NCBI GenBank assembly: GCA_963855995.1
Contig: OY979716.1
Location: 19,649,040-19,713,039 of the forward strand
Origin: Muricea muricata
Taxonomy: Eukaryota; Cnidaria; Anthozoa; Malacalcyonacea; Plexauridae
Length of the DNA: 64,000 nucleotides
Direction of reading: 5' to 3'
The notes under the pieces were generated by a model. The model saw nothing but the letters and a program-made list of their open reading frames with translations, searched no databases and was not told where the DNA came from. Positions 22,858 through 33,400 of this stretch are shown piece after piece. The translations under genes and the position numbers were made by a program. Numbering within the stretch: the first letter of the stretch is position 1; the number at the start of each line of letters is the position of its first letter.

Positions 22858-23141
22858 GGTTGTTCTTACTTTCATCTGCATTGTTCTTACTTGCATCTGT
22901 ATTGTTCTTACTTGCATCTGTATTATTCTTACTTACATCTGTATTGCTCTTACTTGCATCTGTGTTTTTCTTACTTGCATCTGTATTGTTCTTACTTGCA
23001 TCTGTATTGTTCTTACTTGCATCTGTATTGTTCTTACTTGCATCTGTATTGTTCTTACTTGCATCTGTATTGTTCTTACTTGCATCTGCGTGATCCTTAC
23101 TTGCATCTGTGTGGTTCTTACTTGCATCTGTATTGTCTAAT
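22858..23141 (-). repeat. ~21-bp tandem array, right arm
   Basis: About 13 units, inverse of the left-arm array, with more units than the left. All six-frame ORFs through it are artefacts. Confidence 0.93.
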
Positions 23142-23222
23142 TATAATTCTCAGTGAATTGCTGCTGGTTTAATAAAATTTTCACTCGTATAATAATTATT
23201 TACGTTGGCACTTGTGTGCCAC

Positions 23223-23720
23223 TGCGCTGTACCGATTACATCAAGAGTTGTTAAGTTTGCCTCTTGCTGAGGCGCCATTCAGATACTTGTTTAAAAATAT
23301 TACGTTAAAATATAGCTTTTTTGCGAAAAAGCTCGGTTTACAACAAGCGACACTGCGACAGGAGAAAGGGGATAACTCAGACCGACAATGTTGCGCAATA
23401 GTTATTCCGGTGACGTGCGCATGCGCATATTATCAGGGGAATGCTCAGACTGCTACACCGGATTCGGGTTTTGGCACATATGCCATGTTGACCGACATAG
23501 TCACTTTACCCCAAAACAATTGAGATTATCTCTGGGAAATGAAACGTATACAAAACCCTATACAGGACCTAGACTATATCTAAGTTTTGCTAGAATTCAT
23601 CGCACATTTGCATTAGTGCCGTCAAAGTTGAATTTTTCGGACGAAATCCAAACTGATGTTTAGACAAGACGCCTGCTAAGGCGTTCACTCCGCCTGCCAA
23701 AACGAAAATGATCACAAGGC
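23223..23720. other. Non-coding stretch between palindrome and gypsy fragment
   Basis: No recognisable gene. Contains the dispersed motif GGCGTTCACTCCGCCTGC at 23681-23698. Confidence 0.5.
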
Positions 23721-23723
23721 CAG

Positions 23724-23817
23724 GCAGGGCTGTAACTAAAGCATTCATCAGGGGTGTGGTATATTCACTTATTTCTCTTCTACCCAATGAATTCCTTTTT
23801 AAATAAGTTATTATTAG
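23724..23817. mobile_element. Half of a diverged family-1 MITE
   Basis: GGGCTGTAACTAAAGCATTC, GGGGTGTGGTATATTCAC and CAATGAATTCCTTTTTAAAT align with the left half of the MITEs at 447 and 20199. The right half is missing. Confidence 0.55.
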
Positions 23818-23839
23818 GGTACCTTCCAAGGCATTTTAA

Positions 23840-24850
23840 GACATTGCTAGCACATGTTATGTAATCACTAAAGTAGAGTGGATATACGATAGGTGCTGAA
23901 GTAAGAGCAGATTTCAGAGTAGAGAAAGCGATATCACTCTCAGAATCCCACGAAAATTGAAAATACTTACAAGTAAGTTTACTAAGTGGCGCAGCCATGG
24001 CTGCAAAGTTCTTGATAAATCGCCGATAGTAATTGGCTAAACCAAGAAAGCTGCGAACGTCCTTAATACATCGTGGAATTGGGAACTCTTCAACTGCCTT
24101 GATCTTACTAGGATCTGGGCGGATACCATCTTGGAAAACTACATGACCTAGATATTCCACTTCGGAGCATGCAAATGAACACTTAGTAGGTTTAAGTCTG
24201 ATATTGGCATTCCTAAGCCTGCTGAAAAGTTGTTTAAATGTTGTAAGTGATCATTAAAGGTTCGCGAAAAAATAATGACATCGTTGAGATGTACAAGGCA
24301 GATATCATACTGGAGACCGCAAAGGACAGCATGCATAAGGCGTTGAAATGTGGAGGGAGCGTTGGCAAGGCCGAAGGGCATCTTGCGCAATTCAAATAGA
24401 CCATTATGGGTGGTAACGGCGGTTTTCGGTTTAGACTCGTCATCAACTTCAACTTGCCAATAGCTCGACCGAAGATCCAAACATGAAAAGTAGGAAATAC
24501 CATGTAGACAATCGAGAGTATCCTGTACGTGAGGAATAGGATGCGAATCTCTTCGGGTGACACTATTTAGTTTGCGGTAACGCAGAATGATTCGGTGCCA
24601 TCTTTCTTTTTAACTAGTACTACTGGTGCCGCCCAGGGGCTTACTGACGGTTGGATTGTGCCTTACTCGAGCATCTTGTCAACATGTTCATTGATGCGAT
24701 TCCGTACTGCAGGTGAGACTCGGTAGGGCTGTTGACGATTTGGCTGAGCTTCTCCAGTATCAATATGATGTTGAACCAATGTGGTGTGACCTAACTCATG
24801 ATCAGTCGTGGCAAACACTTATCCCATATGTGTGATGAAATCGGGCTTCT
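23840..24850 (-). pseudogene. Ty3/gypsy reverse transcriptase fragment
   Basis: Minus strand, in order: PSVSPWAAPVVLVKKKDG (~24650), LRSSYWQVEVDD, FELRKMPFGLANAPSTFQR, a catalytic box altered to HLNDVIIFS, EYLGHVV, and SFLGLANYYRRFIKNF leading into the tether/RNase H region. Frames change near 24480 and 24200, and stops occur. The normal YxDD is lost. No LTRs or integrase attached; the gag side is absent. Confidence 0.9.
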
Positions 24851-25094
24851 GATTGGTTCTCAGCAGGTTAGTTTTTTTCGAACTAACCCTCCTTTTTCCG
24901 AACTTACTTGCTTTTCTCTTTTATCGATAAAACCGGCTTTCTGATTGGTTACAAAAACCCGAAATGACCTGCTTGTTGCTTACGCTGCCGTCCGCCTCTA
25001 ACTGCTCAACAACAATGACGAACAAAATTTAGCTGATTATTAAACCTAGACTTTAAAAAACGTTTTTGGGCAAAAAACATCACAGAAATCAAGC

Positions 25095-25831
25095 AAAAAG
25101 AAACGGAAAATTGTAAACTAAAGACAATAGAACTTTTGCCCAAAGGAAGTGTTAGTAAAGCCCAAAATATAGTGGATCGTGTCATTCAGTGGTCAGACGA
25201 AAATAGAGTTCAATTACATCCTGACAAATGCAAAGAATTGAGAATAACGTTTTCCAAGAACCCGTCTGTCGTAGACCCACTGATTGTTAATGGGAAGGAA
25301 GTCGAAACCGTCGATAATGTGAAACTACTAAGAGTTACAATGAGCAGTGATCTCACATGGAATGCGCATATTGAAGAAGTTATTAAAAAGGCGAACAAGA
25401 GATTAGATTTTCTAGTTCAGTTAAAAAGAGCGAAAGTACCACTTAAGGAACTAGTATTATTTTATACAACATGCGTTCGATCGGTGATAGACTATGCCAT
25501 ACCTGCCTTTTATCATGCTCTTCCAAAGTACCTAAAGAAGGAGCTGGTGCGCTTGGAGAAAAGAGCAATTGCAATTATGAACCCAGGAACTCATTATGAT
25601 GTGGCAAGTAAAGTTTTGAACATACGATTAATTGAGGATCATCATGATCTCCTATGCAGTAGGCTGTTTAACAGTATGATGAGAGACGTTAACCACAAAC
25701 TTGCAGAATTGCTTCCACCGTTGTATTCTTCACATCATGATCTTAGGAATGAACGTAAATTCAATGTCCCTTGTACTTTTACTAACCGGGCTAGAAATTT
25801 ATTCGTATTTGCGATGGCTGCGAAAGTATAA
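25095..25831 (+). pseudogene. LINE reverse transcriptase C-terminal domain, 5'-truncated
   Basis: A 231-residue open frame with the post-thumb region of CR1/L2-like LINE polymerases: VIQWSDENRVQLHPDKCKEL, VKLLRVTMSSDLTWNAHI, RSVIDYAIPAFYHALPKY, RLEKRAIAIMNPG. The palm (YxDD) part is missing, as expected for 5'-truncated insertion. The 3' UTR ends at CTGAATAAAC and runs directly into a (CTAT)n tail. Dead on arrival but uninterrupted over its length, suggesting a fairly young copy. Confidence 0.85.
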
Positions 25832-26068
25832 TCTTAGATTATAAGGTTGCAAGCGTAATTTTAGATTATAAGGTTGTTATATATATCCATTTTTAAATTT
25901 ACATATAGCAGTATAATTATAATATATGCACTTGAAAGAACTTATAAAGATTATACTTTATCGTAGAATTTTAGCATCTTATACTGTGTAAATAATTGTA
26001 GTGTGGTTATAAATTTTTTGTAAAGATTACGTAATTCAGCTTTCGAGCTGCGAAGTAATTCTGAATAA

Positions 26069-27184
<1,116 letters not shown>

Positions 27185-27299
27185 TAGAGACCCTGATAAA
27201 GAAATATTGAGAGACCAATAAGTTTAAGAAGAGAAAATGTTGACAAAATACATTGGTGACATCGGCGACTCAGCGAGTCTCGGAAAACAACACAAGAAG

Positions 27300-27680
27300 A
27301 GAAGTTTAGTATGGGATAAAAACCCAACTTACTTGCAGGCTCGGTTTGTTCGGGATTAACGCACCTCGGGGTCTGACAGCTATCCGTGAATCAACTACCA
27401 AGTCATTTCGTTCACTGAATGATAGCAATTGTTTGAGATACATTATCACACCACCACCATTTCTATTGCGATCATTTCGAATTATATTATATATAGCTAC
27501 TAATATATATTTCATTATCTAAGACCATATCGTCCATTTTAGATTCATTAATGAGTAAGATATCAATAGATTTACTTTCCAATAAAATTCGCATTTCATC
27601 AATATGTTTGATTATGCTGTTCACATTAAGGCTAGCTATTCTCAAACCTTTAATATTATTCAAAAAATTAAGTGGATTGC
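27300..27680 (-). pseudogene. LINE endonuclease (APE-type) fragment
   Basis: Minus strand: SLNVNSIIKHIDEMR, LLINESKMDD (the Glu of the NES motif) and IIRNDRNRNGGGVIMYL, the conserved front half of an APE endonuclease of CR1/L2-type LINEs. One frameshift near 27495. It is followed upstream by ORF1 on the same strand, so this is one LINE copy cut off before the catalytic His and the RT. Confidence 0.8.
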
Positions 27681-27759
27681 CTTGATTACTTAAGTTTTTT
27701 TGCTTAGGGTCACACCTGTTTACACACCTAGATTCTGAGAGGTGTTAGTATTTTGACTA

Positions 27760-28944
27760 TGTTCTCCAGCAGATGCAATTGGTGGGATGGAAAACTAAAA
27801 TCCTTGCTTGTGTGGTGATGATAATTCGATTGAACATCCTTACCTCTTATAAAATTAATATAATTCACGGCTAAGTAGGCAGAACCCTTCGAGTTTAGAT
27901 GCATAGATGTATATATTACTGCCATTTAAGCATGAATTGTCCACATATATTTTGATTATCTATAAATTCAAAGCCCTTTCGTCGCAGAACTCTTCAATTT
28001 TTTTGTTAACATCCATGATTTTTGTACTTAGTTCAATCTCATTTCGATTAGTAATGCTAGACAGTCCAATTTGTGAACTAGGAAATCTTTGTTTAATAAA
28101 ATTTGCCAACTCTTCTAAGTGATTTACAGTTCCGCGCACTGAGTTCGTTGGAAGGTTGTTCGTTTCCGCGTGAATTATGATATGCGACGGAGCAGTTTCA
28201 AGGAAAATGGTGTTAATCTCAGATTTAATCTCTTCTGCCGTCTTTTATAGGGAAAGTACGTTTGATAATTTGCCTCTTTGAAATCTTTCTTGGGATTATG
28301 TATTTTATCATTGAGTCACCAATTAATATAATTGGAGAATCTCTCGTTGTTGTTTTGTTATTATAATTATTTTCTTGCGTAGTTTTTAAAGTTACTCCAT
28401 GATTCTGTCGATTATTGTTAGTATACTGGTGGTTTCTAAGCTGGTCGCATCACTTTTGCTTATACTTTCCTGTTGCTGAGATGTTTTCTTTGTTGATTCA
28501 AATGAGACAACTTTCGTTAGAGATATGTCATCATCGTCCTGTACTAGCCCACAATCTTCGTTCTTGTCTTGCAGTTCTGAGAATGTATTCACTAGATTTA
28601 TGGCATGTGAAGGTAGGATGCTTTCCTTTTTTCCTTCTGAGCTAGTTGCTGCTGCTCGATCTTCATTCATCAGTCTAATTACCGTTAAAAGACTAGCTAT
28701 TTCGTTGTCAGCAATTGACAGCTTTGTGTTCATCTCAGTTATTATTTTCTTGCATTCCAGAAGTTCTACTTTAAGCGATTCGTTCGATTCTTTGAGTGAG
28801 ATATTTTCTTGGGAAATATTTTGTATAGGTATATTTTGACATTCGCACATTTTTAGCAGTTCAGTTATGAATATCGACGTCTTAGTTCGGTGCTTCTCAA
28901 ATTGCTGTGACAGTAAGTCTAATCGCTTTACAACATCCTGAAGC
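27760..28944 (-). pseudogene. LINE ORF1 (coiled coil plus SGNH-esterase-like), interrupted
   Basis: From the 5' side: LLQDVVKRLDLLSQQFEKH, a long coiled coil (28930-28650), an acidic linker, then SPIILIGDSMIKYI with the GDS box (~28330) and an IIIHAETNN block (~28180), as in CR1-like ORF1 esterases. The first ~15 codons lie beyond the inserted transposon at 35515-35471 (Met, then CKKNQLQEDRS). Deleting 28948-35467 plus one AAA joins EDRS to LLQDVV in frame. Frame breaks occur near 28393 and 28240. Confidence 0.8.
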
Positions 28945-28947
28945 AAA

Positions 28948-29234
28948 TAGTGTAGCGGATAAGCTCTCGTATTATAATAATTGTGCGTTTTTTGAGAAAA
29001 GCATGAAATTACTAACATAGTTAGTGCATACCATAAGCTTTATTTTCAGATGTGGAGGGAAGTCAGGTTTGACCTTGGGGACCGTGTAAGGTCAATCCAA
29101 GATGGCCGCCATTTCTCATGACGTAATCACACCAATCACGCTAAAATTTGGAACCAAGCAGTGTAGAAAAACATATTAGGTGTCTTTGTATGATAAAATT
29201 ATGAATACACCTCCAATTGGTGATACGTTTAAGA
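28948..29234 (+). repeat. Left terminal inverted repeat with promoter-like motifs
   Basis: Contains CAAGATGGCGGCCATT (YY1-like) inverted within the TIR and TGACGTAA (CRE/ATF-like) at ~29119. Both are also present in the right TIR. Confidence 0.85.
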
Positions 29235-30495
29235 TCACGATATGTAGTTTATTAAAAATCAAGGTCAAGCTCAAGGTCAAATTGTTCCAAAACAACTGCG
29301 GCACCTAATGGTTGGGATGCCATACTAAAGTTTCCTTATGATGCCCATAAATATGGTCGGTGACTCATATGGATCAACGTTGATGATTCAGTATGGTGTC
29401 CAAAATTCATCTTTGTAGCTACATCGGTTGTATATTAAAATTAGGGTGCTTATATCGCAGTTAGTATATAATACCAGTGAATACTTGTCCTGAAAACAGG
29501 TCCAGTATTTTTATTACAAATTTAAAAAAAAGGTTTTAATAAGTACACAAATATATTATAAGATATAACCATGTATAAATGTTCCATATTAGCGTCTTTG
29601 TAAGCTAAGTTGGCACCAATCAGCGGTCAAGATTGCGGGCTCAGCCTTTTCAACATGGCGACTGAAATTAACATATTTATGAAATCCAGGTGAGTAAAAA
29701 AATAGTAAAAACATGTTTTATATAATGTACATTATGTAAAACATTTTTTTATATTCAAGAAACCAAAGTTTGAGAATTATTCTTAAATAAATCACTTAAA
29801 ACTTTATCTTAGAGCAAGGTCAAGTGCAGAGTTAATCAGTCTGATATAACGCTAACTGCAGCTAAACACGCCATACGTGCCTGAAGCCAAAATGGTTTTT
29901 TAATTTCTGAGTTATGAGCAGAAATACTTAACACTGAATGTTGGGCTATATATTAAACTGAAGCTATAACAAAACGATATTTGGTAAAAGGGAAATATTT
30001 TAAAAATACAAAACTGGCAAATTAATGGCAATTATTGTTATATTTTTTACATATTTCCCTTTTGGCTGAAGGCTTGAAAGTCCCACACCGAATAGCGTTT
30101 TTCAATAGCTTCAGTTTGATACGCAGCCCAACATTCAGTGTTCATTATTTCTGTTCATAACTCAGAAAAAACTAAAATGCAAGTGGCCTCAATTTTGCCC
30201 CTGAGTTAGCGTTCAGTTTAGATTTGCCTATCCGTTTGGTAAAGCGATAGATAATCTTGTAGTTTGGGCCCATGTACTATTATAAAACATCGTGAAAAAA
30301 CATTATAATGATATACAAATTGGTGTAAAAATGCAAAAGAATGAAACAGGAGAATTATGAACCAACTTTAATTTTGAGTATTAATTAATAAACTTCGTGA
30401 TTCCTTTTGTGTAGTAACATCCACAATTGACGATGCTCTTGATGCTATGTTATTATATGATTATTTCAGAATCTATTTTCTTTCTTGTCTCAAAC
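29235..30495. promoter_or_regulatory. 5' region of the transposon gene with internal foldback
   Basis: Non-coding. A ~360-bp foldback spans about 29850-30215: AACGCTAACTGCAG pairs with CTGAGTTAGCGTT, and CACTGAATGTTGGGC pairs with its inverse at ~30131-30145. A GTGAGT donor follows an ATG at 29655 (end 29689), and a good acceptor (TATGATTATTTCAG) ends at 30469, so a leader intron is possible. Joining them reads out of frame with the main ORF. Confidence 0.5.
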
Positions 30496-33400
30496 ATGCC
30501 GAAGCATCATGTATTGATTGATCCTGCCCGATCTATTCCATCCAAACGATCCAAGCCAACACCAAGCATCAACTGGAACATTTGTATCCTCTGTAGAGAA
30601 GTTAAAAATGAATCTTTACAGTGCTCACTTAAATCGACAAAACAGCCTGTTGGTAGTGGCTATACATCATTGGCAGAAGACCTACTCCGATTCCAGACTC
30701 TTCAGCATATGCCAATGGACCTGGACTTGGACCAACTGGATGATGGAAATGGCATAGAAGCCACTTTGCAGGCACACAAGGCGGTGTGGCATAAGAAATG
30801 TCGCTTGAAATTCAATAAAAAGTCGTATGATGAGCAAAGTCGGAGAGAATCTTGTACGGTACAACAGCCAATTACTACCTCTACTCTGCATACACGATCT
30901 GCTCACACTCATCCAATGAACACAGAGCCTACTTGTTTCTTTTGCAACGAGCCGGCTGGTTCTGCAGTGTTACACAATGCATCGACCTACTCAATTGACG
31001 TAAATGTACGTAGGATTGCCCTTGAACTCGAAGACACTGCTTTGCTGGCCAAACTAGCAGCAGGAGACATGATTGCCATTGAAGCCAAATACCATCACGA
31101 CTGTTTGCGTTCACTGTATAACAGAGCCAGGAAGGCCGCACCCAAAGGCAATGATGAAGATGATTCTTGCCTGCATGGCATAGCCTTTTCTGAGTTAGTG
31201 GCATTCCTCGAAGACAACAACAGTGATGAGGACATTGCTCCCGTTTTCAAACTGGTAGACCTAACTGAAATGTACAAGGTGAGATTGGAGCAGCTTGGTG
31301 TAACTGTAGAGAAACGGATTCACGCCACCAGACTGAAAAATAGACTGCTTACCGCGCTTCCTGACCTGAGAGCTTATTCGCAAGGCAGAGACACACTTTT
31401 AAGTTTCGAGAAGAACATTGGACCAGCCCTAATGATGGCCTGTTCTCATGATAGTGATGCCATGCATTTGATGCGAGCAGCAAAAGTAGTGCGCAAAGAA
31501 ATATTCGACTCAGGTTTCGTGTTTGATGGGACGTTCAAGGCAAACTGCCAGGAGGAAGCTGTGCCACCATCCCTTTTGGCTCTGGTCAACATGATACTCG
31601 ATGGGGCAAACATAAAGGATCAGAATCAGCTGGTCCACACGACCACCACAAAACCTGCCTTAACAATCGCCCAATTGATGGTGTTTAACAGCGTGAAGCA
31701 TGCACGGAACGTGAATGCATCAAGCTCAGCACGTCACAGCCGCAGCAGAGAGACTACAATACCACTCTATCTGTCTCTCAAGATCCACGCAGTTACACGC
31801 AGTAGAGGGCTGGTTGACACATTGTTCAATCTGGGGCTGTGTGTCTCCTACGACAGACTGTTACAACTTACATCCGACATTGCCAATGGTGTCTGCCAAC
31901 GCTTTAGGATGGAAGATGTTGTGTGCCCTCCAAAGTTGCGTCAAGGACTGTTTACAACAGGAGCTGTGGACAACATTGACCACAATCCAAGTTCTGCAAC
32001 CGCCAAAGATTCTCTCCATGGTACAGGAATATCGCTTATGCAACATCCGTTACACACAGATGGTGGAACTGATCGTGGTGTACCAGTGATTGGTCCGGGC
32101 ACTTCATCAAAGTCAGTGACACCACTGCCATCAGCCTACACAATTGTCCCGCCAGCTGCCTTCAAGACCAAGGAATTCACCGCTCCAGCTATTCAAGGCC
32201 CAGCGAGACCTTCCAACCTGCCAGCTGTTGCAGCTGCCACAGAAGATGAATATCTATGGCTCAGAAAAGTAAAGACAGCTCTTGAAAAGTCCACTGTTGA
32301 TGGCTGGATATCGTGGTCTGCCTACCATGCTGACATGCACCAAGCTGTCATACCACCTCCAGCAATTAATGCACTATTGCCTTTGTTTCTTGACAATGCG
32401 CACTCAGTAGCAATGATACGGCACTCCATGGACATTGTCAAGGATGCAGTTCAACATTTGAACCCTGGTCAGGTGCCCGTTCTTGCTGCTGACCAACCGC
32501 TATATGCACTTGCCAAGGAAATCCAGTGGACTTGGCCAGTCCTTTACGGAGAGGATCACTTCTTAATCATGTTTGGTGGTCTACATATCGAGATGGCCAT
32601 GCTGAAGTTGCTGGGAGACTGGCTGGAAGATAGTGGCTGGACGAACGCCCTGGTACAGGCTGACATTGCAAGTGCTGGAACAGCAAATTCCTTCATAAAC
32701 GTCAGCCATGTCACAAAGACCCGCCATGCACACCAGGTCACAGCTGCAAGCCTTTATGCACTCATCCAAAAAGCTTACGAGGAAGACAGCACATCCGAAT
32801 ATACTGATGCTATGCAACCAGATACTCCATGTTTCGAGGAGTGGTGCATACAGCGAGCAAATGCTAGTGTTCACTTTGACTACTGGTTTAAGACGTTGTC
32901 ATTGGAGCTTCTCTTGTTGCGGTACATTAAATCACTGCGTGAAGGTAACTTCCAACTGTACATGGACTCCCTGACGCAGATCATGCCTTGGATGTTCGCT
33001 CTAGATCATACACACTACTCGAGATGGCTTTCCGTACACATCCGCGACATGACGACACTTGCTGAAAAACACCCAGATGTTTTCGCTGAATTCAAGTTAG
33101 GAAACTTTGCGGTACACAAAACCAGCAACAAATTCTCTGCCATGGCACTTGATCAGTCTCACGAGCAGAACAATGCAATGGTGAAAGGCTCTGGTGGAGC
33201 TATTGGATTGACCGGCAATCCTGGAGCACTGAGACGTTGGATGGTAGCAGGGCCAGAAATCGCCAGACTTACAACAGAGTTTGAGGAACAGGCCATTAAG
33301 CAACCTCATGACACTAAATGCAGTCATCATGACCAGCAACCTGGGGTGCAAGCAGCATTCTTGAAAGAGGTTAAAGCACTTGTAACAGTGCTGGACGAGA

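Larger units (their letters stand above)
19683..23222. mobile_element. Giant palindrome (foldback element)
   Basis: The left arm 19683-21570 is matched by the inverse right arm 21830-23222, around a 259-bp spacer. Each arm has, from outside in: GTGGCACACAAGTGCCA end, a ~21-bp tandem array, the 5' exon of an rva_4-type integrase gene, and ~550 bp of non-coding sequence. The left arm carries three extra MITEs (19717, 20199, 20400) that are absent from the right arm. Without them the arms are about 1.33 and 1.39 kb. No flanking target duplication found. Probably a foldback rearrangement of an integrase-type transposon that lost its second exon. Confidence 0.88.

Noticed and set aside
29655-29689. 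Short exon before a GTGAGT donor as coding exon 1 of the transposase
   Set aside because: Spliced to the acceptor at 30469 it reads into a stop, so at most a non-coding leader.
30427-30495. Upstream Met (30427) as start of the large transposase
   Set aside because: The segment contains a strong acceptor-like TATGATTATTTCAG and hydrophobic codons unlike the rest; MPKHH at 30496 is followed at once by conserved-looking sequence.
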